The notes under the pieces are model-generated. The model was not told the DNA's origin. It saw only the letters and a list, made by a program, of their open reading frames with translations, and did no database searches. A DNA stretch of 64,000 nucleotides, taken from the NCBI GenBank assembly GCA_051000395.1, contig JBPCOI010000078.1, positions 15,852 to 79,851 on the forward strand. Reading direction: 5' to 3'. How positions within the stretch are numbered: position 1 is the first letter of the stretch; the number at the start of each line of letters is the position of its first letter. Made by a program: the position numbers and the translations under genes. Shown here piece by piece: positions 26,620 through 35,356 of this stretch. Source of the stretch: JBPCOI01 sp051000395. Its GTDB lineage: Bacteria; Actinomycetota; Actinomycetes; Mycobacteriales; Jatrophihabitantaceae.

Positions 26620-27549
26620 GTGCCGCTCGCTGACTTCCGTGAACGATGGGACCAGCGGCGCGAGCTGCGGCAGATGGAAGGCAGTCAGCGCACCTGGCTT
26701 GTCGCCGTGGGGGTGCTCGCCGCGTGCGTGTTGGTCGCGTTCGCCGCGCATGCGCTGTCCTCCAAGTCCCCGCGCAGACCCGGCGCAGGCTCGCCTGGGA
26801 CGCCGGCACCGACACAGACACCGGCTGGCACCGCGGCACTGGCAGGCGTGGCGTGGGGGTACTTCCACCGCTCCGACCGCAACATCGCCGGTCAGACGGC
26901 ACCGAGCGGCCAGCTCTACGGTGTGCACGTGCAAGGCCCGTCCGGCACCGGCCTGGAGATCCACGATGGCCGTCTGGTCCGGGAACATCCGCAGCAGTAC
27001 GGCGTATCCGGCGCTCCGATCCTCATCGTGCCCGTGGCGACGCAACCGGGCGTGGTGGCCGAGCAGTACGTTTTCACCCGGGGCCGGACGATGAATCAGA
27101 ACGTCGTCATCGGGTTGTGCGCCACGTCGTTCGCGGCCAGCTCCATCCAGTTCGCGGTGTCACCCACGGATTGGAAACTGTTCTATACGGTCAAGCTTCC
27201 GGCACCCGCCAGACGTACCGCGATCGTCACCCTGTCGTCGGGACGATTCGCCATGCCGCTTGCGGTCGACGGCGTGACCCGCTATCAGTCGATCATGCAG
27301 GTCGACCCCGTGCGTTCCTCGGTCACCGTCTCCTATCCGGGTGGCACGAAGACGCTCGTCAATCCGACGATCGGCGCCTACATCGGGCCGCTGTTCGGGG
27401 TGCAGATCCGCCGCCCCCTCCCCACCGACGGCGACGCCGCGATCACGGCGATTGCCGCGGGACCGGATAGGCGAGCGATCGCCCGGCTTGCCTGCCGAGC
27501 GGTCGCGAATGCAGGCAGCGCCGTTCGGGGCTTCTTCGGCTGCACGTAA
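26620..27549 (+). CDS. Exported protein, paralogue 3 of the three-member family
   Basis: 309 aa. A ~25-residue charged cytoplasmic start, one membrane helix (about 26-46) and a short Pro/Thr linker precede the conserved domain. Shared features are YFHRSDRNIAGQ, GAPILIVPVATQPGVVAEQY, GRTMNQNVVIGLCATSF, SSVTVSYPGGTKT and RPLPTDGDAAI. The last ~25 residues, ending RGFFGCT, are absent from the other copies. It is followed 108 bp later by the Tat-exported lectin/DMFase-like gene. No function is known; a carbohydrate-binding role is a guess from the beta-sandwich-like opening motif and the context. Confidence 0.72.
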   Translation: MPLADFRERWDQRRELRQMEGSQRTWLVAVGVLAACVLVAFAAHALSSKSPRRPGAGSPGTPAPTQTPAGTAALAGVAWGYFHRSDRNIAGQTAPSGQLYGVHVQGPSGTGLEIHDGRLVREHPQQYGVSGAPILIVPVATQPGVVAEQYVFTRGRTMNQNVVIGLCATSFAASSIQFAVSPTDWKLFYTVKLPAPARRTAIVTLSSGRFAMPLAVDGVTRYQSIMQVDPVRSSVTVSYPGGTKTLVNPTIGAYIGPLFGVQIRRPLPTDGDAAITAIAAGPDRRAIARLACRAVANAGSAVRGFFGCT

Positions 27550-27657
27550 GAACACCTGCGCTGCGGACACGCTTCACCACCCAGCTTCCTCACGGGTTTG
27601 CCTGTTATCTTCCGTGAGTTGATCTCTGTACGCAGACGACCGGAGGTGCGAGCACGC

Positions 27658-29937
27658 ATGCCGACCGCGCCCACGTCGCCGTCGAATCGGCCCGACCCGG
27701 ATGCGGACGAGACCAGGCTGCTGCACCGCAGGGCATTCCTCGCCGCTGCCGGACTGGCCGCCGGCGGGGTCGCGGCGGCGTTCGCCATCAACGCCGAGTC
27801 GCAGGGGTCGGACCCGGAAGACTCCGGGGACCGCGCGGAGGGGCAGCCGGACCCGGGGCCGCTCGGGTCGCCCGCGTCGCAGGGCAGGCCGGCCGAGCTG
27901 ACGCCGGGCGCCGATGCCGGACTGCGGCCGATCAACGCGCAGCAGGAGTTCCTGCGGTTGTTCAGCGGCGGTGACGGGATCGTCTACGGGGTTCGCGCCG
28001 ATGGTGCCCTGCTGTGGTTTCGGCACGTCGACTGGCGCACCGGCGGCCCGTCGTGGGCCAACGGCGGAAACGGACGGGTGATCGGGAGCGGCTTCCAGCA
28101 TCACCGCTGGGTCGGCGCGAGCGCCACCGGGGAGATCTACACTCTCGACGGGCACGGCACGCTCTCGTCGATGCGCTACGTGCTCGCCGATTTCGCCACC
28201 GGAGCGGGCAGCTGGGCCGACAAGGCACGGCCAGCGGTGCTCGCGACCGGATGGCAACGATTTCCCCGCGTTTTCGGGGGCGTGGACTCGGTGCTGTGGG
28301 CCGTCGACACCGGCGGGGACCTGTACCGAGCGCCGGTGGTCTCGGGCCGGGCCGACGCGGCGTCGGTCGGCACGGGCTACGACGCGATGGCCTATCTCAT
28401 GGCCGACGCGGGCGGGCAGCTCTACGGCGTCCGGGAGAACGCCCTGACCTGGCAGCGCTATCAGGGCACCGTGCTGAAGGCGTCCGACGCGCGGGTGCTG
28501 ACCAAGTCGATCTGGTCCCAGCTGCTGAACATCGAGCTGTTCACCGGCGGCGACGGCGTCCTCTATCTGATCATCCCGGACAGCCGGCACCTCCCGCCGA
28601 AGGACAACGAACTGACGTGGGTCAAGCTGACGCAACCGGCATCGCAGCCCAACACCCGTCCGGTGAAGCTCAAGCAGTCCCGCACCGCCGTCGGGCTGAC
28701 GGTCGAGCGGCAGGCCGCGTTACAGGGTTACGCCAGCACCCCCAGCGTTGCGCCCGGCCAGCTCGCCCGCTTCGCGATCTCCTCGACGGTGGGACGGGTG
28801 CAGGTCTCGGTCGTGCGCTGCGACGCCCCACAGGGGCTGGCCACCGTCGGGCCGCCGGCGAGCGTGTCAACCCAGTTCCAGCCGCTGCCGGCGGACTTCC
28901 GCAACACCGGCTGCGGCTGGTCGGACGACGTCCACGTCCCGATACCGGCGTCCTGGCCCAGCGGCGTATACGCGCTGCAGGCCGAGTCATCGGCCGGGCT
29001 GCGCTGCCACCTGCCCTTCCTCGTCCGTAATCCGAAAGCCGACGCGCCCCTCGCCGTGATCTTGCCGACGAACACCTACGACGCGTACAACGCGTGGGGC
29101 GGGCACAACGCCTACACCTACACTCCCGGCGGCGTGCGGCACCTGTCCCGGATGCGCCCAGCAGACAACCTCGCCGTGGAACCCGAGGGCCGCTACCGCG
29201 CCGAGTTGTACAGCGACCTGCTGCTGCTTCGGTGGATGGCGCGGCGGCTGCTGAGCTACGACGTGTATGCCGACGCGGACCTCGACGCGCAACCCGGGGT
29301 GCTGCACTCGTACCGCGGAGTGGTGCTGGGCAGCCACCACGAGTACTGGACCGACACGGCTCGCGAGGCGCTGGCGAGCTACCAGAAGAATGGCGGACGG
29401 ATCGTCAACACCGGCGGGAACGCCCTCTACGAACGCGTCTACTACGAGGACTCGCGACGGACGATCCGCTTCCGCAGCCGCCACGGCAAGCGTGACTACT
29501 TCGTCAGGCTCGGGCGCCCGCAGTCCGATCTGATCGGCGTCAACTACGACGGTTGCGACATCTACACCACCGCCCCGTACCAGGTCGTCTCCGATCATCC
29601 GCTACTTGCCGGCACCGGCCTCAAGCCCACGGATCAGTTCGGGACGCGCGGCTCCAACGGCGCCGCGAGCGGCTGGGAGACCGACCGGATCACTGGCAGG
29701 AGGCACAGCGAGGCCGCCGGCTCGCAGGTCATTGCGGTCGGCACGAACACCGGCCACCGGGGCAGGAAGAACCGCGGTGCGGCAATGATCATGGCGCCGC
29801 GCCCGAACGGTGGGTTCGTGTTCTCCGCGTCATCGATCACCTTCAACGGCTCGCTGCACACCGACAGCGCGACATCGCGGATCCTGGAGAACGTCTTTCA
29901 CGCAGTGCTGGGCACGCAGGTCGGCGCTCAGGCCTAA
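27658..29937 (+). CDS. Tat-exported tachylectin-like propeller fused to a DMFase-like C-terminal domain
   Basis: 759 aa from the ATG at 27658, with GGAGG 11 nt upstream. The twin-arginine signal is HRRAFLAAAGLAAGG (about residue 23). Residues ~85-330 hold tandem beta-propeller blades such as LFSGGDGIVYGVRADGALLW and FTGGDGVLYLIIP, the tachylectin-2-like pattern that binds amino sugars. Residues ~360-755 match the C-terminal domain of N,N-dimethylformamidase large-subunit-like proteins (ILPTNTYDAYNAWGGHNAY, GSHHEYWTD, IVNTGGNALYERVYYE). True DMFase activity is unlikely to be its role; an exported sugar-recognising hydrolase is a better guess. Confidence 0.75.
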   Translation: MPTAPTSPSNRPDPDADETRLLHRRAFLAAAGLAAGGVAAAFAINAESQGSDPEDSGDRAEGQPDPGPLGSPASQGRPAELTPGADAGLRPINAQQEFLRLFSGGDGIVYGVRADGALLWFRHVDWRTGGPSWANGGNGRVIGSGFQHHRWVGASATGEIYTLDGHGTLSSMRYVLADFATGAGSWADKARPAVLATGWQRFPRVFGGVDSVLWAVDTGGDLYRAPVVSGRADAASVGTGYDAMAYLMADAGGQLYGVRENALTWQRYQGTVLKASDARVLTKSIWSQLLNIELFTGGDGVLYLIIPDSRHLPPKDNELTWVKLTQPASQPNTRPVKLKQSRTAVGLTVERQAALQGYASTPSVAPGQLARFAISSTVGRVQVSVVRCDAPQGLATVGPPASVSTQFQPLPADFRNTGCGWSDDVHVPIPASWPSGVYALQAESSAGLRCHLPFLVRNPKADAPLAVILPTNTYDAYNAWGGHNAYTYTPGGVRHLSRMRPADNLAVEPEGRYRAELYSDLLLLRWMARRLLSYDVYADADLDAQPGVLHSYRGVVLGSHHEYWTDTAREALASYQKNGGRIVNTGGNALYERVYYEDSRRTIRFRSRHGKRDYFVRLGRPQSDLIGVNYDGCDIYTTAPYQVVSDHPLLAGTGLKPTDQFGTRGSNGAASGWETDRITGRRHSEAAGSQVIAVGTNTGHRGRKNRGAAMIMAPRPNGGFVFSASSITFNGSLHTDSATSRILENVFHAVLGTQVGAQA

Positions 29938-29993
29938 GCCAGTCTTAAGTCTGGCCTGAGCGCGGCAAGAGCCCGGCGCCCTGTCAGGCGCCG
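29938..29993. terminator. Paired inverted repeats between convergent genes
   Basis: GCCAG/CTGGC (29938-29942 and 29951-29955) is followed by a perfect CGGCGCC/GGCGCCG stem (29974-29980 and 29987-29993) with a 6-nt loop. They lie between the stop of the lectin/DMFase-like gene and the end of capF, which the second stem overlaps. This is suited to termination in both directions. Confidence 0.6.
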
Positions 29994-31087
29994 ACGAGTT
30001 CGGGATAGGTGTCCGGACGCTGCGGATCGAGGAGCTCGTGGGCCCAGAACAGCGTCAGCAACTCGTCCGCGCCGGTGTTGGTGATGCGGTGGGCCCACAT
30101 GGTCGGCATGTCCACGATCGCCGGGCGCTCGCCGGAGACCTGGAACCGGACGATCTCGTCGTCGAACAGGCGCCGCAGCGCGATCTCGGCCGTCCCGCTC
30201 AGGACGAGGAATCGCTCCACCTTGCGCAGGTGGAAGTGCTCGCCGCGGGTGATGCCGGGATGGCTGGTCGAGCAGAACACCTGGGCCTGGCCGCCGTGCG
30301 CGCGCACGCACTCGAACAGGTGCCCGCGGTTGTCCGCGCGCAGCGGCGGGTGGATCGGGTACAGCTGCGGGAAGCAGAAGGAGCGGTAGGTGTTGAACAG
30401 CGCGAGGTGCAGCGGATCGGTGAGGTCTGGGATGTCGCCGGTGGCGTAGCGGTCGCGGAACCCGCCGAGCAGCTCCAGCACCGCGGAGACCGCCATCGGG
30501 CGGGCGGCCGGACGCACCTCGCCGACGACCGGGTCCCGCGCCACCGCCAGCAGCCCGTCGACCGCGTCCTGCACGTGCAGCAGCGGCAGCTCGCGGTCCT
30601 GTTGGATCTCCGGGCGCCCTCCGGCGGCCAGCTCGTGGCAGAAGGTGGCGACGACGGAGTTGTAGTGCGCCCGGCCGTGTTCGCCGAACAGGTTCGGCAA
30701 CCGCACGTCGGCGACAGCGGCACCCGAGCGCTCGCCCCAGGCGGCAAGGTGATCGGCCGCGGCCTGCTTGCCGTCGCCGAACGGCGTCGCGTTTCCGGAC
30801 TGGACGGAGTTCGCGTAGACGATCGTCGGGCACGCGCCGGCCCGGTCGAGCGCGGCGGTGAGGTCGGTGGCCAGTTCCAGGTTCTGCTGCCGCAGGACGC
30901 CAGGCTCGGCGCGGTTGACCCCGGCGAGGTGTAGCACGGCGTCGACGTCGCGCACCGCGGCGGTGAGCGCGTCCGGGTCGCCCGCGGTGGCGCGGTCGAT
31001 CGGCACGAACTGCTCGCCTCGAGCCGCGAGCGCGCACCGCGTGTGCCAGCCCAGGAAGCCGGCCGTGCCGGTGAGCGCGACCTTCAT
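29984..31087 (-). CDS. capF: CapF/FnlB: SDR reductase with C-terminal cupin
   Basis: 367 aa. Bifunctional second enzyme of UDP-L-FucNAc synthesis. The N-terminal SDR has LTGTAGFLGWHTRCAL, LHLAGVNRAEP and LPNLFGEHGRAHYNSVVATF. The C-terminal cupin (~250-367) has PGITRGEHFHLRKVERFLVL with the metal histidines, and TLFWAHELLDPQRPDTYPE, both diagnostic of Cap5F. In the SDR active site the expected Tyr of YxxxK reads Phe (PFGDGK) while the Lys is kept; this may impair or alter reduction. The ATG overlaps the capE stop (ATGA), so the pair is one operon. Confidence 0.9.
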   Translation of the reverse strand: MKVALTGTAGFLGWHTRCALAARGEQFVPIDRATAGDPDALTAAVRDVDAVLHLAGVNRAEPGVLRQQNLELATDLTAALDRAGACPTIVYANSVQSGNATPFGDGKQAAADHLAAWGERSGAAVADVRLPNLFGEHGRAHYNSVVATFCHELAAGGRPEIQQDRELPLLHVQDAVDGLLAVARDPVVGEVRPAARPMAVSAVLELLGGFRDRYATGDIPDLTDPLHLALFNTYRSFCFPQLYPIHPPLRADNRGHLFECVRAHGGQAQVFCSTSHPGITRGEHFHLRKVERFLVLSGTAEIALRRLFDDEIVRFQVSGERPAIVDMPTMWAHRITNTGADELLTLFWAHELLDPQRPDTYPELVGA

Positions 31088-32103
31088 CCGGACCCCGCCC
31101 GCGCCAGCTCGGGCAGTCGCCGCAGCAGTTCCGCGACGCCGTCCACGTCCAGGCGCTGCGTGTTGTGTGAGTTGTAGTCGTCGAACTCGACACGTTCGCG
31201 GTCGCCTTCCTCGACGTAGAGCCCGTAGTCGAGGGACCGGTCGTCCAGCGGCACGCGGTAGTAGTCACCGCGGTCCTGCGCCTTGGCCATCTCCTCGCGG
31301 CTGAGCAGCGTCTCGTACAGCTTCTCGCCGTGGCGCGCGCCGATGACCCGCAGGTCCGGCTCGGCGCCGAACAGGGTTGCCACGGCGACCGCCAGGTCAT
31401 GCACGGTCGAGGCCGGCGCCTTTCGTACGTAGAGGTCACCCGGCGCGGCGTTCAGGAACGCGTACTCCACCAGGTCGACGGATTCGGCCAGCGACATGAG
31501 GAAGCGCGTCATGCTGGGTTCGGTCAGCGTCAGCGGGCGCCTCTCGCGCAGCTGCTCGACGAACAGCGGGATCACCGAGCCGCGCGAGTACATGACGTTG
31601 CCGTAGCGCACCACCGACACGACCGTTGCCGAGGCCGGGTTGTTGCGTGCGAAGGCGTGCGCCGTCTTCTCCATCAGCGCCTTCGTCATGCCCATCGCGT
31701 TGATCGGGTAGACCGCCTTGTCGGTGCTCAGGCACACCACCGAACGGGCCCCCGCCGCAGCCGCCGACGCGATGGTGTTCGCGCTGCCGTGGACGTTGGT
31801 GAGAATGGCCTGGTTGGGGAAGAACTCGCAGGAAGGCACCTGCTTGAGCGCCGCGGCGTGAAAGACATGGTCGACGCCGCGCATCGCGTCGTCGATGCTG
31901 CCCCGGTCGCGGACATCGCCCAGGTAGAAGCGTGCCCGAGCGTCGCCGAGGGCCCGGCGCAGATCGTCCTGCTTCGCCTCGTCGCGGCTCAGGATGCGTA
32001 CCTCTCCGACGTCCCCGGAGAGCAGCTTGCGGACCATCGTCGAGCCGAAGGAGCCCGTCCCGCCGGTGATGAGTACAGTTCGCCCCGAGACGCTCTCCGA
32101 CAT
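31084..32103 (-). CDS. capE: CapE/FnlA: UDP-GlcNAc 4,6-dehydratase / 5-epimerase
   Basis: 339 aa from the ATG at 32103, with GGAGGAG upstream; an earlier in-frame start adds a non-conserved leader. It is the first enzyme of UDP-L-FucNAc synthesis (inverting dehydratase with epimerisation). The NADP site is VLITGGTGSFGSTMV, then SRDEAKQDDLR, HAAALKQVPSCEFFPNQA and LSTDKAVYPINAMGMTKALM. The active-site Met-x-x-x-Lys replaces the SDR Tyr, as in CapE/FlaA1. YDYNSHNT-like EFDDYNSHNTQRLDV near the C-terminus is also typical of the family. It is co-transcribed with capF; capG is at 9563. Confidence 0.93.
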   Translation of the reverse strand: MSESVSGRTVLITGGTGSFGSTMVRKLLSGDVGEVRILSRDEAKQDDLRRALGDARARFYLGDVRDRGSIDDAMRGVDHVFHAAALKQVPSCEFFPNQAILTNVHGSANTIASAAAAGARSVVCLSTDKAVYPINAMGMTKALMEKTAHAFARNNPASATVVSVVRYGNVMYSRGSVIPLFVEQLRERRPLTLTEPSMTRFLMSLAESVDLVEYAFLNAAPGDLYVRKAPASTVHDLAVAVATLFGAEPDLRVIGARHGEKLYETLLSREEMAKAQDRGDYYRVPLDDRSLDYGLYVEEGDRERVEFDDYNSHNTQRLDVDGVAELLRRLPELARAGSG

Positions 32104-32298
32104 GGTGCGCGGTACTCCTCCGGGACGGTCTGCGCTGAGCAGGGGCAGCGGCAGGGATTGCGAATCCACGAACCGTAGCCGATCCTTACCGCGAGGTGTG
32201 CCGCACAGGCGTTCGGCGCTTGACGTCATTTGGCCGACCCCGCTCTGGACGGGCGCGATATCCTTCCGGCAGTTTTGTCATCCGACGAGAGGCAAGTC

Positions 32299-35112
32299 GT
32301 GGACCTGCGTGACTACTTGCGTGTCCTGCGCAAGGGCTGGCCGCTGATCCTGGCGTTCGTGGTGCTCGGGTCGGCAGCGGGTATCGGGCTCACCGTCACC
32401 ACGTCGAAGGTCTACCAGGGGACGGCGCAGGTCTTCGTCTCGGCCACCCCAAACGACAGCGTCGCCGCGCTGGCACAGGGCAACAGCTTCACCCAGGACC
32501 GGGTGCAGTCCTACGTCGACCTCGCGAACAGCCCCGCCGTCACCGCGGCGGTCGTCAAGGAGCTCGGGCTGAGCATGAGCCAGCAGACGCTGGCCAGCAA
32601 GATCACAGCGGACGCACCGCAGAACAAGGTGCTCATCAACCTGCACGTCACCGACCACGACCCTAATCAGGCGGCCCGGCTGACCAACGCGGTCGCGGCG
32701 CAGTTTGACACGTTCGTCGAGAACACCGAGCAGACCGACGCGACGGGCAAGCCGGTCATCAAGTTGACCCTCGTGCATCCGGCCACGGTGCCGAGTTCGC
32801 CGATCAAGCCCAGCAAGATCATCAATATCGGGCTCGGTTTCGTGCTGGGCCTGCTGCTCGGGATCGGTTTCGTCTTCCTGCGCGACGTGCTCGACAACAC
32901 CGTCAAGGGACCGCAGGACTTCGACGAACTCGGCATCCCAGTGCTCGGCCTCGTGCCGTTCGACAAGCGCACCCCGAAGATCCCGATCGCCTTCCGCGGC
33001 GACCCGCACAGCGCGCGGTCGGAGGCATACCGGCAGATGCGCACCAACATGCAGTTCATCAACGTAGACCACGCGCCGCGCGTCATCGCCGTTACCAGCG
33101 CCGTGCCCGGCGAGGGCAAGACGACGACCGCGCTCAACCTCGCCGCCGCGCTGGCCGAGGGCGGATTCCGTGTCTGCCTGGTCGAGGCGGACCTGCGCCG
33201 GCCGACGCTGGCCAAGACGCTCGGCCTCGTCGGCGACGTCGGCTTCACCACGGTGCTCATCGGCAAGGCCCGCGTCGAGGACGTGCTGCAGAACGCCGGG
33301 CGCAACCTGGCCGTGCTCACCTGCGGACCGGTGCCGCCCAACCCCAGCGAGCTGCTCATCACCGAGCAGGCCAGCACGATCATCCGGCGCATCGCCGAGA
33401 AGGTCGACTTCACGATCATCGACACCGCGCCGCTGCTGCCCGTCGCCGACGGCGCGGAGGTGGCCGCGATGGCCGACGCCACCCTGGTTGTGCATCACGC
33501 CGGCAAGTCGACCAAGGACCAGGCTGCCCGCTCGATCGAACGGCTGGCCCAGGTAGGAGAGCGCCCGGTAGGCGTCATCCTGAACATGATCACTCGCGCG
33601 CGGGGCAACTACGACTACAGCTACGGCTACTACTACGCCTACCGCCCCGACCGCAGTGGCGCGAAGCGCCGCAAGGACGCCGGGGAGGCGCAGCAGCTGC
33701 CGTCCTACGACAACGACCTGCCCGCCACCGAGCCCGGCGCACCCGAGACCGGCGCACCCGAGACCGTGCCGGCAGTCGTGGCCGCGGCAGCGTTGCCGGC
33801 CGGTCAACCCGATGCGCTACCACCCACCGCGTCGTCGTCCACCGATTCGCTTTCCGGCGATTCGTTGTCCACCGGGCGCATCGACTCGCGCTCGGACGAC
33901 GCGGTGTCGCGTTCGGGGGGATCGCGGCGCCGGCACCTGCGCAAGTCAGACAGCGAGCGGCGAGCGCCGAAACAGCGCCGAGGCGCCCGCGAGGCGGCGC
34001 CGAACGAGGGCCCCGTTGCCGAGCCCGCTGGTGCCGAGCCAGCCGTTCTCGATGCCGCCATCGCCGAACCTCCCGTTGCCGAACCTCCCGTTGCCGAGCC
34101 CGCCGTTGCCGAGGCCGGCATCGCCGAACCTCCCGTCGCCGAGCGGGCCGTTGCCGAACCTCCCGTCGCCGAGCCGGCCGTTGCCGAACCTGCTGGTGCC
34201 GAACCTGCTGGTGCCGAACCTCCCGTTGCCGAGCCGGCCGTTGCCGAACCTCCCGTCGCTGAGCCGGCTGGTGCCGAACCCGCCGTTGCCGACTCGCTCG
34301 CTTCCGAACCGGCAGCCGAGACACCTGCGCCCGAGGCTCAGCCGCAGGACGCGCAGATTCCGCTCGCCCCCTACCAGCCGGCGCACCCGGAGCATTCGGG
34401 CCTGTCCAACGGACAGCTCGCGCACGCGCCAGTCGACCGGCACAGCGCCTCCGCGTCGACCAGGGCGATCTGGCTAGGCGTCCCGGACGCCGAGCCGCCG
34501 GAGCACGTCTCGCCGGAGGCGCAGACCCTCGAGGTGCCCGCCGTGGGCACCGGGTCTCCTGAGACGACCGCGCAGCCGTCCCAGGAGGACGCGGTCACCG
34601 AGCCTGCGCCAGCAGAGAGCGCAGTGCCGGAGCCGACCTCGGCGGAGCAGGCCGACGAGCTCGCGCCGCACGGTCTGGATGCGCTCTGGACGACGTCGAG
34701 CACGCTGCCGGCCGTGGACTCCGCCTCGGCGCACTCGGCTCGTTCCCACCGCCGGCGGGGCCTGTTCGCTGCCAAGCGCAAGGAGCAATCCCGTGGTGAG
34801 CAGGCACCGGCCCTGCCGGACCTGCGGACCGAGGAATTCCTTCGGGGCACCGCCGGGCCGCATCACGGGCTGCCCTCGACCGCGTCCGATACGACAGACG
34901 CCAACGCGGGCGAACCGGACGCCGCGCACGCCGCCGTCGAGCCTGTCGACGCGGAGCCGGTGGCGCAGCCCATATACGCGCCGGCCCACTTCGTCCCGCC
35001 GGGCGCGGCCCTCTCCGCCGAGCGGCCGAGCGAGGATGACGAGCATCCCGAGTTCGGTACGCCGGTGCCGGAGCAGCGCCTTCCGATCTGGACGGGCGAG
35101 CCGCAGGGCTGA
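32299..35112 (+). CDS. Wzz-type co-polymerase fused to BY tyrosine kinase with long repetitive tail
   Basis: 937 aa from the GTG at 32299 (GAGAGG upstream). Residues ~1-200 form the chain-length domain between two membrane helices (LILAFVVLGSAAGIGLTV and the helix near IINIGLGFVLGLLLGIGFVF). The autokinase follows: Walker A SAVPGEGKTTTALN, Walker A' LVEADLRRPTLAK, Walker B FTIIDTAPLLPVAD. A tyrosine cluster (NYDYSYGYYYAYR, about 437-449) is the expected phosphorylation site. Unusually, a ~490-residue low-complexity tail follows, including about 20 copies of [VAGI]AEP[PA] (about 574-671). It controls polymer length by cycles of phosphorylation with the phosphatase at 35357. Confidence 0.9.
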   Translation: MDLRDYLRVLRKGWPLILAFVVLGSAAGIGLTVTTSKVYQGTAQVFVSATPNDSVAALAQGNSFTQDRVQSYVDLANSPAVTAAVVKELGLSMSQQTLASKITADAPQNKVLINLHVTDHDPNQAARLTNAVAAQFDTFVENTEQTDATGKPVIKLTLVHPATVPSSPIKPSKIINIGLGFVLGLLLGIGFVFLRDVLDNTVKGPQDFDELGIPVLGLVPFDKRTPKIPIAFRGDPHSARSEAYRQMRTNMQFINVDHAPRVIAVTSAVPGEGKTTTALNLAAALAEGGFRVCLVEADLRRPTLAKTLGLVGDVGFTTVLIGKARVEDVLQNAGRNLAVLTCGPVPPNPSELLITEQASTIIRRIAEKVDFTIIDTAPLLPVADGAEVAAMADATLVVHHAGKSTKDQAARSIERLAQVGERPVGVILNMITRARGNYDYSYGYYYAYRPDRSGAKRRKDAGEAQQLPSYDNDLPATEPGAPETGAPETVPAVVAAAALPAGQPDALPPTASSSTDSLSGDSLSTGRIDSRSDDAVSRSGGSRRRHLRKSDSERRAPKQRRGAREAAPNEGPVAEPAGAEPAVLDAAIAEPPVAEPPVAEPAVAEAGIAEPPVAERAVAEPPVAEPAVAEPAGAEPAGAEPPVAEPAVAEPPVAEPAGAEPAVADSLASEPAAETPAPEAQPQDAQIPLAPYQPAHPEHSGLSNGQLAHAPVDRHSASASTRAIWLGVPDAEPPEHVSPEAQTLEVPAVGTGSPETTAQPSQEDAVTEPAPAESAVPEPTSAEQADELAPHGLDALWTTSSTLPAVDSASAHSARSHRRRGLFAAKRKEQSRGEQAPALPDLRTEEFLRGTAGPHHGLPSTASDTTDANAGEPDAAHAAVEPVDAEPVAQPIYAPAHFVPPGAALSAERPSEDDEHPEFGTPVPEQRLPIWTGEPQG
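34018..34310 (+). repeat. 15-bp coding tandem repeat, [VAGI]AEP[PA] units
   Basis: About twenty imperfect 15-bp units (GTTGCCGAACCTCCC-like) encode a five-residue Ala-Glu-Pro repeat in the kinase tail. The units are in frame and near-identical at DNA level, so copy number may vary by slippage. Confidence 0.8.
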
Positions 35113-35133
35113 GCGTGCTGGTGCTGGCGATCG

Positions 35134-35289
35134 TCAGAAGACGATGATCGCGAGCACGACAGCGATGAAGATCAGTGCGACCCCGGCAGAGATCATGTTC
35201 AGGGCCATCGTCCCGTTGGGGGTATGGCGCGACCAGCGCTTGAGCCGACGGTAGGGGCGGCCAAGACGGGACCGACGCGGATTGCTCAC
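35134..35289 (-). CDS. Small single-pass membrane protein (51 aa)
   Basis: A basic N-terminus (RRSRLGRPYRRLKRW) precedes one C-terminal helix (MISAGVALIFIAVVLAIIVF) that ends at the stop codon, a tail-anchored layout. The GTG start has CAGGAT 7 nt upstream on the minus strand, consistent with a leaderless message. It stands between the tyrosine kinase and tyrosine phosphatase genes. I do not recognise it. Confidence 0.6.
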   Translation of the reverse strand: MSNPRRSRLGRPYRRLKRWSRHTPNGTMALNMISAGVALIFIAVVLAIIVF

Positions 35290-35296
35290 AGCGTGG

Positions 35297-35302
35297 ATCC
35301 TG
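35297..35302 (-). promoter_or_regulatory. Leaderless-type box CAGGAT
   Basis: CAGGAT on the minus strand is followed by 7 nt and the GTG at 35289. The first base deviates from TAnnnT in the same way as at 47144. Confidence 0.35.
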
Positions 35303-35356
35303 TCATGGACCCGGCACCGAAGCAGCCCATCAGCCCTGCGGCGCGCGCGGAACTGC

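Noticed and set aside
34018..34310. Possible CRISPR-like or intergenic repeat array
   Set aside because: The 15-bp units are contiguous without spacers and are in frame inside the kinase tail.
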